Of a DNA stretch of 64,000 nucleotides, positions 29,886-40,596 are shown piece by piece. Source of the DNA: Cellvibrio japonicus Ueda107 (GTDB taxonomy: Bacteria; Pseudomonadota; Gammaproteobacteria; Pseudomonadales; Cellvibrionaceae). The stretch's first letter is position 1; every line of letters begins with the position of its first letter. The translations under genes and the position numbers were made by a program. Location of the stretch: contig NC_010995.1 of NCBI RefSeq assembly GCF_000019225.1, positions 4,224,501 to 4,288,500 of the forward strand, written 5' to 3'. Under the pieces are notes generated by a model, which had not been told where the DNA came from, made no database searches, and was given only the letters and a program-made list of their open reading frames with translations.

Positions 29886-32051
29886 ATGGGTATTTTCCGT
29901 ATTGCCACTATTGTTGGTCGCCTGCGGTGGCGCTTCTTAATCTACGCCTTCCTGCTCATCCTGGGGGCAATGTTAATCGCCTTAGCGATCGGTAAGACCT
30001 ACCAGCGGTGGGATAACGATCCGGAGCGAGGTGCGCTTGCTATCAGCCAGGATCGCTTCGGCGAGCCGTATTCCACCCCTATCTACCTGGACCAGGGCTG
30101 GAGCCCCACGGATAGCCTTTGGTTTTACAACACCACCCAGGGCTCGGCCCTGCTGCCCTACGATTTTTTTATCGCCCTGGAACAGGCCGGTACCCAAACC
30201 CTGTTCCGCGCTAACACCAACATGGACGGGTATCGCTACCTGCCCCAAAAACCCACCTTTTTTAACCGCGATGGTTTGCCCGTCGGCTTCGTCAAAGATA
30301 CCTACCAGGGCGTGGACTACCTGGGCTTTACCTGCGCTGCCTGCCACACCAGCCAGATTAATTACAACGGCAAAGCAATCCGTATTGATGGCGGCCCCAG
30401 CATGGCCGATATGGTGGGATTCCTGAGCGGACTTGAGCAGAGCCTCCAGGCCACCCTTGATAACGACGAAAAATACCAGCGCTTTGTCACCGCCGTGCTC
30501 GCGCGCAATAACACCTACAAAACCCCCTCCCAAATCCGCGCCGACCTGGAAACCTGGACCGCCAGCCTTAACCTCTATAACCGCATCAACCATTCGCCGT
30601 TTGACTATGGCTATGCGCGCCTGGACGCCTTCGGGCGCATCTATAACCGGGTACTGCAATACATGATCAACCGGCAGCAACTGGAAGCTGTGCTGCTCGG
30701 CGCCACCAATGACCAGCGGCAGTATTTGCTCACCCCGGACGAAGTAAGCCGGGTACTGGACGGCATCAGCGAGACCATTATCAGCGACCGGCAATTTGTC
30801 CAGGTCATCACCCGCCTGGGCTCAACAGCGGCGGGCTATCCGGGGCTCAGCCGCGCCGACATCACCCGTATCAAGCAGCATATTTTTAATGAGGCCAATG
30901 CGCCGGTGAGTTACGGTTACCTGTGGGATGTCCCCCACTCCGACTACGTGCAATGGAATGGCCTGGCAGCCAATGCCGGGGTTGGCCCCCTGGGGCGCAA
31001 CGCGGGCGAGGTGATGGGTGTATTTGCCATACTCGACTGGAGCGCGCAAAAGCCGGGATTCAGCCTCTCCGCCTGGCTGACGGGGCAACAGAAGAAAACC
31101 CGGCACATCGATTTCACCTCCTCGATTGATTCAGTCAACCTGGCGCGCCTGGAGGCGCACCTGAAAAGCCTGACCTCCCCACGTTGGCCAACCCTTGCCA
31201 CCAGCCACGAGAACCAGCAAAACGCCAAGGCTATTTTCGATGCAGAGCCCGCGTGGAAAATTGACCCGGAGAAAGTCCGGCGCGGCCAATGGCTCTATGC
31301 CACACATTGCCAGTCCTGCCACGAGCTGATCGACCGCACCGACTGGGATCGCAAAATTGTCGCGCACCTATCGAACGTGAACCAGGTCGGTACCGATCCC
31401 GCCACTGCGCTTAACAGCGTCAACTACACCGGTTACTCGGGAAACTTTAATAACACTTACCTGCGCGGAGGCATTGGCAGCCAGGTCATTCAAAACCGTG
31501 CCCCCGCCCTGCAAATCCTCACCGCCGCCACTACCGGGGTTGTCGCCACACCCGACCCGGATAAATGGCTAGTGCATCGCTTCCTCGACTGGCTCTATAT
31601 GCTGGCCCATTCCTTTTTTAACAACGAGCTCAAACCCAGTATCAAAACCGGTGATTACCAGCCCGATACCACGGCCGATCCCTATGCCTCACTGCGCGCC
31701 TATAAGGCGCGACCGCTAAATGGCATCTGGGCCACAGCGCCCTACTTGCACAATGGTTCAGTACCCACACTCTACGATTTACTGCTGCCCAAACAGCGCA
31801 CGGGGGATCCCGAGGAGGGTGTCTATCGCCGCGATGAGTTCCGTGTGGGCGCGCGCGAGTTTGATCCGCTCCGGGTCGGTTTCCGCAGTGAAGGCTACGA
31901 TGGTTTTTTGTTACGCACCACGCGCCCCGGTGATTTGAATAGCGGCCACGAATACGGCACTATTCACGATTTACGGGTCAAAGCCGGTGAGCTGGAACCG
32001 CTATCGGATGAGGATCGCTGGGCACTGGTGGAATATTTAAAAACCCTGTAG
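29886..32051 (+). CDS. Membrane-anchored di-heme c-type cytochrome, RoxA-like
   Basis: A 721-residue protein with an uncleaved-looking N-terminal anchor (about 15-38) and a large periplasmic part. Two c-type heme sites are visible: CAACH at residues 150-154 and CQSCH at 475-479. The segment PYLHNGSVPTLYDLL near the C-terminus is shared by the rubber oxygenase RoxA/latex oxygenase branch of the cytochrome c peroxidase superfamily. Length and heme spacing fit that branch better than ordinary di-heme peroxidases of about 330 residues. The substrate is unknown; peroxidase, oxygenase or electron-transfer roles remain open. No maturation or partner gene is adjacent. Confidence 0.8.
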   Translation: MGIFRIATIVGRLRWRFLIYAFLLILGAMLIALAIGKTYQRWDNDPERGALAISQDRFGEPYSTPIYLDQGWSPTDSLWFYNTTQGSALLPYDFFIALEQAGTQTLFRANTNMDGYRYLPQKPTFFNRDGLPVGFVKDTYQGVDYLGFTCAACHTSQINYNGKAIRIDGGPSMADMVGFLSGLEQSLQATLDNDEKYQRFVTAVLARNNTYKTPSQIRADLETWTASLNLYNRINHSPFDYGYARLDAFGRIYNRVLQYMINRQQLEAVLLGATNDQRQYLLTPDEVSRVLDGISETIISDRQFVQVITRLGSTAAGYPGLSRADITRIKQHIFNEANAPVSYGYLWDVPHSDYVQWNGLAANAGVGPLGRNAGEVMGVFAILDWSAQKPGFSLSAWLTGQQKKTRHIDFTSSIDSVNLARLEAHLKSLTSPRWPTLATSHENQQNAKAIFDAEPAWKIDPEKVRRGQWLYATHCQSCHELIDRTDWDRKIVAHLSNVNQVGTDPATALNSVNYTGYSGNFNNTYLRGGIGSQVIQNRAPALQILTAATTGVVATPDPDKWLVHRFLDWLYMLAHSFFNNELKPSIKTGDYQPDTTADPYASLRAYKARPLNGIWATAPYLHNGSVPTLYDLLLPKQRTGDPEEGVYRRDEFRVGAREFDPLRVGFRSEGYDGFLLRTTRPGDLNSGHEYGTIHDLRVKAGELEPLSDEDRWALVEYLKTL

Positions 32052-32259
32052 TGAAAACAGCCCCTTTGCTGATGCCTGCAGATAGCCACAAACAGCTACA
32101 CTGATAACCGATAAACCCTGCAGCCGAGAACGCATAACGCAACACTAAAGGAAGATAACGCCACTCGATGCTGTGCGGCCTGACCGCCAGTCGACAGTGG
32201 CGTTGTTCGTTTCAGATCAGGATGAAAACGCCCATGCTGATAATTTATTTAAGAGTGCT

Positions 32260-33843
32260 ATGCCGATTTTGAAGTACCTGCGCCCAGATTACCGTTGTCC
32301 CGTCCCAGGGAGCGGGTCAATCCGCCAACTGCCCCAGCTCATCGCGCTCATGGCGCTGGTATTCAGCCCGCTGCTGTCCGCCAATGACAAGCGTGTCACC
32401 ATTCCGCTGACGCTCCCTATCCAACAGGCCATTAACGCCCCCAGTAGCGCCACAACCAGCAGCGCCCCCACACTGAATAGCACCCAGTTCACCCAGACGC
32501 TGGAGCACAACCCCCAAGCTGTAGTGTCCAATCCCCCCCAGGCAACTGCCCAACCAGCCCAGCCCGCCGTACAACCCAAACCGGCGCCCCCTGCAGCAAG
32601 CAGGGCCAACCCCCGGGCTGATGACAAGATCCCCCCGGCAGCGGATATCGCCAGCGATGAGGCAATCCGCAACAGCAAGCTGCTGGCCAAGAAAATCCCC
32701 CTGATCACCACCGCGTCCATAGCCGCACCGCGCTATCCCCAGGGCCATCCGGAAGCCTTTGTTACCCAGTTCGAGGATTATGTCGCCAGGGAAATTGCCC
32801 CCTATGTCCCCGGGGTGGCCATTGTGATCGTGTCCCAGGGACAGATCCGCTCCCTGCAGGCCTATGGGGTAAAACGTGCGGGAACGCGCGAAAAAATGAC
32901 CCCCGATACTGTTTTTCGCCTGGCATCGGTTTCCAAACCGGTTGCCGCCACAGCGACAGCCATCCTGGTACAGGAAGGCCAGTTGAGCTGGAACGCCAAG
33001 GTCACCAGCGTCTTACCCGATGTCAAATTCAAATCCACCCGCTATGGCGAACAGATCAACCTGCGCCATTTACTGTCGCAAAGTGTGGGGCTTCCCAGCC
33101 ACGCCAATACCAGTGTGATCGAAGCGGGTATGAGCTACGCTGAAGCCGTGCGCCGCCTGCGCCTGGTTAACTTTGTCTGCCAGCCGGGCAAGTGTTACGC
33201 CTACCAGAACATCACCTATAGCCTGGCCGGGGATATGGTCAGTAAACAGTACGGCAAACCCTTTGAGGATTTTGTCGAGGATAAGCTGTTCACCCCGCTC
33301 AATATGCGCAGCGCCTCCTTTGGCCTGGAATCCTTCCTCGCCTCACCCAATCGCGCCAGCCCCCATATCGCCAGCGGTAAACGCTGGATTCCCACCCATG
33401 TCACCCCCAACTACTACCGCATTCCCCCCGCCGCCGGGGCCAATGCCAGTATTGTGGATATGTCGCGTTTCCTTATGGCCCAACTGGGCAAGCGTCCGGA
33501 TGTGCTCTCACCAGCCACCTTGAAACAATTGCAGGCGCGCGTCACGCACAATTCCCCCGCGCAAAACCACTACGGCACGCGCGACGCTGTGGGCAATACC
33601 GCCTACGGCCTGGGATGGCGGGTGTTTGACTATGGTCGCTACAAAAACTTTGCCCACCACGGTGGCTGGGTAAAAGGCTTCCGTTCCGAGGTGGTGTTTA
33701 ACCGCGACCTGGGCATTGGCATGGTGTTCCTGACCAACTCGGAAACCCGCCTGGCGCGCAATGTGATTTTCAAGTTCATGGACTTGCATGAAATTGCCCA
33801 GGAAGAAGCCAAAAAAGCCCGTCGAACCGCCGCTACGCCTTGA
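32260..33843 (+). CDS. Secreted serine hydrolase, beta-lactamase/class C PBP family
   Basis: A 527-residue exported hydrolase (PF00144). A signal peptide ends about residue 45 (LLSAND). A low-complexity Pro/Ala/Gln-rich linker (about 60-130) leads to the catalytic domain. The three active-site elements are S223-V-S-K226, Y315-Q-N317 and HHGG near residue 467, in the place of the KTG triad. Such enzymes include esterases, D-aminopeptidases and peptidoglycan-active enzymes; the specificity cannot be told. The start is ATG 32260 with AAGAG upstream; the frame is open to GTG 32173 without an RBS. The CPBP protease gene follows 58 bases downstream. Confidence 0.85.
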   Translation: MPILKYLRPDYRCPVPGSGSIRQLPQLIALMALVFSPLLSANDKRVTIPLTLPIQQAINAPSSATTSSAPTLNSTQFTQTLEHNPQAVVSNPPQATAQPAQPAVQPKPAPPAASRANPRADDKIPPAADIASDEAIRNSKLLAKKIPLITTASIAAPRYPQGHPEAFVTQFEDYVAREIAPYVPGVAIVIVSQGQIRSLQAYGVKRAGTREKMTPDTVFRLASVSKPVAATATAILVQEGQLSWNAKVTSVLPDVKFKSTRYGEQINLRHLLSQSVGLPSHANTSVIEAGMSYAEAVRRLRLVNFVCQPGKCYAYQNITYSLAGDMVSKQYGKPFEDFVEDKLFTPLNMRSASFGLESFLASPNRASPHIASGKRWIPTHVTPNYYRIPPAAGANASIVDMSRFLMAQLGKRPDVLSPATLKQLQARVTHNSPAQNHYGTRDAVGNTAYGLGWRVFDYGRYKNFAHHGGWVKGFRSEVVFNRDLGIGMVFLTNSETRLARNVIFKFMDLHEIAQEEAKKARRTAATP

Positions 33844-33901
33844 CACAAGGCAGTGATATAGTCGGCGCCATTCCATAACAACATGACCGACAGGTGCCCC
33901 C

Positions 33902-34747
33902 TTGCGCTCACTGATCAACCGCCTTCACCCGCGCCAGATACTGGTTGCCCTCGACCGCATCGACCAGGAGCCGGATGCCTACCGGCTCAACCGCCCCCAG
34001 GCCTTGCGCCGGGTACTGTTAACTCTTGCCTGCGTCAGTGTCTGCCTGTTACTGCTGCACTACGCCAAGTATTCCAGCAACCTGCACGACCTGCTGCGCC
34101 TGCTGGCGCAATGGCAAGGCAAGCCATCCAACGACTATTTGCTGCAACTGGAAACTGCCGGCTGGCTTGAGCTAGCGGGTTATCTGTGGTGGACCTTCTG
34201 GCACCTGGTCGCCTTTATCCTGATTCCGTTTGCCCTGGTCCATTTCGCGCTGCGTGAACCCATCCGCGATCACGGCTGGCGCTGGAACCAGGTCAGCCAG
34301 CACTGGCGCGGCTATTTACTCCTGCTCAGCCCGATTCTGTTGTTTGTGTACCTGGTCAGCCTGGGCGAGGATTTCGTTAATCACTACCCCTTTTATCGCC
34401 ATGCAGGACGCAGCTGGTTTGACCTGATCACCTGGGAGCTGCTCTACCTGTCCCAATTTATCTTCCTGGAATTCTTCTTCCGCGGTTTTATGCTCAATGC
34501 CCTGCGCCCGGCGATCGGGGCTAATGCCATCTGGGTGATGTGCGTGCCCTACATGATGATCCACCTGCCCAAGCTCTGGCTGGAAGCAACGGGAGCCATC
34601 CTGTTCGGATTGTTCCTGGGCATACTGGCCATGCAGTCCCGCTCCATCTGGGGCGGGGTACTGGTACATGCGGGCGTGGCGGTGAGCATGGATCTGGCCG
34701 CCCTGGCGCGCAAGGGACAGATTCCTACCCAGTGGTGGCCCTTCTGA
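33902..34747 (+). CDS. CPBP-family intramembrane metalloprotease-like protein
   Basis: A 281-residue multi-pass membrane protein resembling the CPBP (CAAX protease and bacteriocin-processing) family. The family motif EExxxR is represented by LEFFFRG (about residue 196), with one Glu of the pair replaced by Leu. The second motif is MIHLPKLWLEA, carrying the expected His. The third motif region is GGVLVHAG. Loss of one glutamate makes catalysis uncertain, though such variants occur. The start is TTG 33902, with AGG 8 nt upstream; no ATG is available before the first membrane segment. Confidence 0.75.
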   Translation: MRSLINRLHPRQILVALDRIDQEPDAYRLNRPQALRRVLLTLACVSVCLLLLHYAKYSSNLHDLLRLLAQWQGKPSNDYLLQLETAGWLELAGYLWWTFWHLVAFILIPFALVHFALREPIRDHGWRWNQVSQHWRGYLLLLSPILLFVYLVSLGEDFVNHYPFYRHAGRSWFDLITWELLYLSQFIFLEFFFRGFMLNALRPAIGANAIWVMCVPYMMIHLPKLWLEATGAILFGLFLGILAMQSRSIWGGVLVHAGVAVSMDLAALARKGQIPTQWWPF

Positions 34748-34894
34748 CCCGCCAACGCCCTGGCCAAACGGAAAATTTCCACCATACCGCCATCGGGGAC
34801 TCATCTGGCGGTGGCTATATGTATATCTGCCCAGTACAATTTCACGCCCAGGCCCTTCCGGCCATCGCCCAGAGATTTGATACCGGTAGCTTTT

Positions 34895-37120
34895 ATGGAT
34901 GTGTCCCACCTGCTCGATAACCTTAATGACGCCCAGCGCGAAGCAGTTAGCGCCCCGGCCGGCAACCAGTTGATCCTGGCCGGTGCCGGCAGCGGTAAAA
35001 CCCGGGTGCTGGTACATCGTATTGCCTGGCTGATCCAGGTGGAGCAGGTATCGCCCTATTCGATTATGGCGGTCACCTTTACCAATAAAGCCGCGCGCGA
35101 AATGCGCGCGCGGCTCGACGAGCTGTTTGGCCAGTCCCTCACCGACAGCGGCAGCCAGCACATCAACAGCCGCGCCATGTGGGTAGGCACCTTCCACGGC
35201 CTGGCGCACCGCCTGCTCAAGGCCCACTGGCAGGACGCCGGCCTGCCGCAAAATTTCCAGATCCTCGACAGCGACGACCAGCTGCGCATGATCAAACGCG
35301 TGTACCAGCAGCTCAACCTGGACGACAGCAAATGGCCACATCGCCAGGCCATCTGGTACATCAATGGCCAAAAAGACGAAGGCTTACGCCCACAGCATAT
35401 CGAAGAAACCGCCGATCCCTTTGTGCGCACCATGCTCAGTATCTATCGCGCCTACGAGGAAGACTGCGCGCGCGCCGGGGTGGTGGACTTTGCCGAATTA
35501 TTGCTGCGCGCCCACGAACTCTGGCTCAACAAGCCCCATATCCTCGAACACTATCGCCAGCGCTTCCCGTTTATTCTGGTGGACGAATTCCAGGACACCA
35601 ACAGTGTGCAATACGCCTGGTTGCGTGTTCTTGCCGGCAAGGAAAGTGTTGTCACCGCTGTGGGTGACGACGACCAGTCCATCTATGGCTGGCGCGGTGC
35701 CAAGATCGAAAATATCCGCCAGTTCAGCGAGGATTTCCCCAACACCCAGTTGATTCGCCTGGAGCAAAATTATCGCTCCACCGGCAATATCCTCCATGCC
35801 GCCAATGCCGTCATTGCGCACAATTACGGGCGCCTGGGCAAGGATTTATGGACGCAAGGTGCCAAAGGCGAGCCTATTTCCCTCTATGCCGCCTTCAACG
35901 AGCAGGATGAAGCGCGCTTTATCGTGGAGCGCATCCAAAGCTGGGTGAAACAGGGCAAGGCTAAAAATACCTGTGCGATTCTCTATCGCTCCAACGCCCA
36001 GTCGCGGGTGCTGGAAGAGGCCCTGCTGCGCGAAGCTATCCCCTATCGCATCTATGGCGGTCAGCGCTTCTATGATCGCCTCGAAATCAAAAACGCCATC
36101 GCCTATATGCGCCTGATCAGCAACCGCCACGACGACGCGGCGTTTGAGCGGGTAATCAATACACCCACCCGCGGCATCGGCGGCAAAACGGTTGATGATA
36201 TCCGCCTGTTTGCGCGCGAGCAGGGCTGTTCACTCTGGCAGGCCTGCGAACAAATTATCGCGCAAAAGGCACTGTCAGCCCGCGCCGCCAATGCCGTACA
36301 AACCTTCCTTGCCCTGGTCCAGCAACTGGCCCGCGCCGCCAACGACATCAATATCCATGGCGATACACCGTCACTTGATGAGATCGCACGCCTGGTCATT
36401 GAAGATACCGGGCTACTGGACTTCCACCAAAGTGAAAAGGGTGAGAAAGGCCAGGCGCGCGGCGAAAACCTGCAGGAATTAATCAACGCCTGCCGCGCCT
36501 TTGATGCGGAAGATGCCGAAGAGGGTGTCACGCCGCTGCAACAGTTCCTCGATACCGCCGCACTTGACGCAGGTGAAACCCAGGCCGATGAATTTGAAGA
36601 TGCGGTGCAACTGATGACCCTCCACTCCGCCAAGGGGCTGGAATTTCCGCTGGTCTTCCTGGCCGGTGTCGAAGAGGGATTATTCCCCCATAAAATGTCC
36701 GCCGACGACCCCGACCGCCTCGAAGAAGAGCGCCGCCTGGCCTATGTGGGTATCACCCGCGCGATGGAAAAACTCATCATTACCTATGCCGAAACCCGGC
36801 GCATGTACGGCAGTGAAACCTTTAACAGCGTTTCGCGCTTTGTGAAGGAAATCCCCGCCGACTGCATCGAGGAAGTCCGCCTCAAAACCGCCGTTACCCG
36901 CCCGGTCAGTTTCCAGCGCACAGCAGCGCGTGAAGCCCTGGTAGATACCGGCAGTGACACCGGCTTTAAACTTGGCCAGCGCGTCAGCCATCCCATCTTT
37001 GGCGAAGGCGTTATCCTGCAATTTGAAGGCTCAGGCCCCAATGCGGTGATCCAGGTAAAATTTGAAAAGATCGGCAGCAAGCGTCTGGTGATGCAATACG
37101 CGAAGTTGCAGGCGATTTGA
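34895..37120 (+). CDS. uvrD: ATP-dependent DNA helicase II (UvrD)
   Basis: A superfamily 1 3'-5' helicase used in nucleotide-excision and mismatch repair. 741 residues. Q motif LNDAQREAV, Walker A G30AGSGKT36, motif Ia TFTNKAAREM, Walker B VDEFQDTN, motif III GDDDQSIYGWRGA, motif IV RLEQNYRST, motif V TLHSAKGLEFPLVFLAG and motif VI YVGITRAM are all present. The C-terminal region with a Tudor-like segment (GQRVSHPIFGEGVILQ) is also found. ATG 34895 opens with MDVSHLLDNLNDAQ, as in family members; the longer frame to 34811 is unsupported. Confidence 0.96.
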   Translation: MDVSHLLDNLNDAQREAVSAPAGNQLILAGAGSGKTRVLVHRIAWLIQVEQVSPYSIMAVTFTNKAAREMRARLDELFGQSLTDSGSQHINSRAMWVGTFHGLAHRLLKAHWQDAGLPQNFQILDSDDQLRMIKRVYQQLNLDDSKWPHRQAIWYINGQKDEGLRPQHIEETADPFVRTMLSIYRAYEEDCARAGVVDFAELLLRAHELWLNKPHILEHYRQRFPFILVDEFQDTNSVQYAWLRVLAGKESVVTAVGDDDQSIYGWRGAKIENIRQFSEDFPNTQLIRLEQNYRSTGNILHAANAVIAHNYGRLGKDLWTQGAKGEPISLYAAFNEQDEARFIVERIQSWVKQGKAKNTCAILYRSNAQSRVLEEALLREAIPYRIYGGQRFYDRLEIKNAIAYMRLISNRHDDAAFERVINTPTRGIGGKTVDDIRLFAREQGCSLWQACEQIIAQKALSARAANAVQTFLALVQQLARAANDINIHGDTPSLDEIARLVIEDTGLLDFHQSEKGEKGQARGENLQELINACRAFDAEDAEEGVTPLQQFLDTAALDAGETQADEFEDAVQLMTLHSAKGLEFPLVFLAGVEEGLFPHKMSADDPDRLEEERRLAYVGITRAMEKLIITYAETRRMYGSETFNSVSRFVKEIPADCIEEVRLKTAVTRPVSFQRTAAREALVDTGSDTGFKLGQRVSHPIFGEGVILQFEGSGPNAVIQVKFEKIGSKRLVMQYAKLQAI

Positions 37121-37138
37121 TAGGTATAAACCAAGAGG

Positions 37139-37180
37139 TGTAGCCAAAAAAGCTACAGTTGTAGCTAAATAAGCTATAGG
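37139..37180. repeat. Tandem 21-bp imperfect repeats, each self-complementary
   Basis: Two adjacent 21-bp units (37139-37159 and 37160-37180) match at 17 positions. The first contains GTAGC...GCTAC and the second TAGCT...AGCTA, so each can form a small hairpin or a dimeric operator. They lie 19 bases after uvrD and 60 bases before the TRAP gene. There is no T-run, so they are not classical terminators. Confidence 0.55.
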
Positions 37181-37240
37181 CAGAAGTATTTTGGTTGATT
37201 ACAAAAACCATAAAAATTTAACTTTTCTGTAAATGCGACT

Positions 37241-38389
37241 ATGAATAAGCAAACAATAAACTGGTATCCCCTCGTTATCATCCTGCTGGCAGCAGCACTG
37301 ATTGCCACCTTCGCCGCATTGGTCCTGAGTAAAGCGCGAGCGGGATCCATATCCCCGCGGGGAGAAAATGCCGATATACCTGTGCAGCAGCAATTTCACT
37401 GGAAAATGGTTACCTCCTGGCCCAAAAACACGCCCGGCCTGGGCACCAGTGCGGAAAAAATTGCGCAGGTTATTAATGAGATGAGCAACGGTCGCCTGCA
37501 AATCCATGTGTATGGCGCCAATGAACTGGTGCCGGCACTGGGGGTGTTTGATGCAGTCTCCTCCGGCAGCGTGGAAATGGGCCATGCCGGCGCCTATTTC
37601 TGGCGCGGTAAAGTACCCGCCGCACAATTTTTTACGTCAATTCCCTTTGGCATGAATGCACAGGAGCAGAATGCCTGGCTGTTCCACGGCGGCGGCCTGG
37701 AGTTGTGGCGAGAGGTTTATGCCCCCTTTAACCTGATCCCTTTTCCCGGCGGTAATACCGGTGTGCAAATGGCAGGTTGGTTTAATCGTGAAATCAATTC
37801 AGTGGCAGACTTGCGCGGCCTGAAAATGCGCATTCCCGGTTTGGCCGGTGAAGTGTTTAACGCCGCGGGCGGCACCTCAGTCAATATTCCCGGTGGAGAG
37901 CTCTACACCGCACTGCAAACGGGCGTCATTGATGCAGCGGAGTGGGTAGGACCGGAAAATGACCTCGCGTTCGGTTTTCACCAGATCGCCAAATACTATT
38001 ACTACCCCGGCTGGCACGAACCAGCGCCCACCCTGGAATTGATTGTCAATAAAACCGCGTTTGAAAAATTGCCCAAGGATTTGCAAGCGATTGTCACCTG
38101 GGGTGCGCGTGCCGTTAACCAGGACATGCTCGACAGTTACACCACCAATAACAGCCGCGCCTTAAAAAGCCTGGAGGAAAAAGGGGTGCAGGTGCGCCGC
38201 CTGCCCGACGAAGTCCTGAAGCGCTACTACGAAATTGCGCAGCAAGTTTATGCAGCCCAGGCAGCGAAAGATCCACTTTTCAAAAAAGTCTATGACTCTT
38301 ATAAAGCGTTTATGAAAGATGCTTCGCCTTATCAGAAAATTTCTGAGCAGACCTATTATGAGGTACGGGAAAAACTTTCTGCCGAATAA
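37241..38389 (+). CDS. TRAP transporter solute-binding protein (DctP/TakP-like), membrane-anchored
   Basis: A 382-residue periplasmic binding protein of the TRAP family. An N-terminal hydrophobic segment (about 9-31, without a clear cleavage site) is followed by the DctP fold: MVTSWPKNTPGLGTSAEKI, LRGLKMRIPGLAGEVF and YTALQTGVIDAAEWVGPEND. The last two carry the conserved Arg and acidic ligand-site regions. The AEWVGP form is typical of the 2-oxoacid or mannitol-type subgroup. No DctQ or DctM membrane component is encoded nearby, so it is an orphan or serves a transporter elsewhere. It converges with the GT2 gene with only 5 bases between the stops. Confidence 0.88.
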   Translation: MNKQTINWYPLVIILLAAALIATFAALVLSKARAGSISPRGENADIPVQQQFHWKMVTSWPKNTPGLGTSAEKIAQVINEMSNGRLQIHVYGANELVPALGVFDAVSSGSVEMGHAGAYFWRGKVPAAQFFTSIPFGMNAQEQNAWLFHGGGLELWREVYAPFNLIPFPGGNTGVQMAGWFNREINSVADLRGLKMRIPGLAGEVFNAAGGTSVNIPGGELYTALQTGVIDAAEWVGPENDLAFGFHQIAKYYYYPGWHEPAPTLELIVNKTAFEKLPKDLQAIVTWGARAVNQDMLDSYTTNNSRALKSLEEKGVQVRRLPDEVLKRYYEIAQQVYAAQAAKDPLFKKVYDSYKAFMKDASPYQKISEQTYYEVREKLSAE

Positions 38390-38394
38390 CTCCA

Positions 38395-40165
<1,771 letters not shown>

Positions 40166-40176
40166 CCCGGGCTATT

Positions 40177-40190
40177 GGGGCTATAGCCCC
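40177..40190 (+). terminator. Weak hairpin after gmk
   Basis: GGGGCTATAGCCCC is a self-complementary 14-mer followed by a T-rich but interrupted tract (TATTGTTGGATTTAT). It may act as a partial terminator between gmk and rpoZ. Confidence 0.4.
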
Positions 40191-40218
40191 TATTGTTGGA
40201 TTTATAACCAGCCAGGTG

Positions 40219-40248
40219 TTGGCAGCCCTCGGGCTTCTGACGCATAAT
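40219..40248 (+). promoter_or_regulatory. Candidate sigma-70 promoter of rpoZ-spoT
   Basis: -35 TTGGCA (40219-40224), 18-nt spacer, -10 CATAAT (40243-40248), about 40 bases before the rpoZ start. A good match to consensus. Confidence 0.55.
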
Positions 40249-40289
40249 GGCTCCCCTTTTTTCAGAACCACCCTTTGGTAGCGATTTTT

Positions 40290-40541
40290 ATGGCACGTAT
40301 TACTGTTGAAGACTGTTTGGCCCACGTAGACAACCGTTTCGAACTGGTGATGGTTGGCAGCAAGCGCGCGCGCCAGTTGGCCATTGGCGGCAAGGACCCC
40401 TTTGTTCCGGTAGAAAACGATAAACCCACCGTAATCGCCCTGCGCGAAATCGAAGAAGGTTTTATCGATGCCAGTATTCTCTTGGAAAAAGACGTTCTGC
40501 CCCAACCTAAGCAAGAACCGGTTTACGATACCGAACTGTAA
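40290..40541 (+). CDS. rpoZ: RNA polymerase omega subunit
   Basis: An 83-residue RNA polymerase subunit that assists beta-prime folding and forms part of a ppGpp site. [21 protein letters not shown], with RARQLAIGG and [15 protein letters not shown] following, is the standard omega sequence. ATG 40290 is used rather than the in-frame codon at 40275. It lies 55 bases before spoT, and the two are normally co-transcribed. Confidence 0.97.
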   Translation: MARITVEDCLAHVDNRFELVMVGSKRARQLAIGGKDPFVPVENDKPTVIALREIEEGFIDASILLEKDVLPQPKQEPVYDTEL

Positions 40542-40558
40542 TACGCGTGTGATTGATC

Positions 40559-40580
40559 ACCAGCCGCTCATGCGGCTGGT
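40559..40580. repeat. Hairpin between rpoZ and spoT
   Basis: ACCAGCCGC-TCAT-GCGGCTGGT is a perfect 9-bp stem without a following T-run. It could modulate read-through or message stability between rpoZ and spoT. Confidence 0.5.
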
Positions 40581-40596
40581 ATTGATGGAGTAGGGC

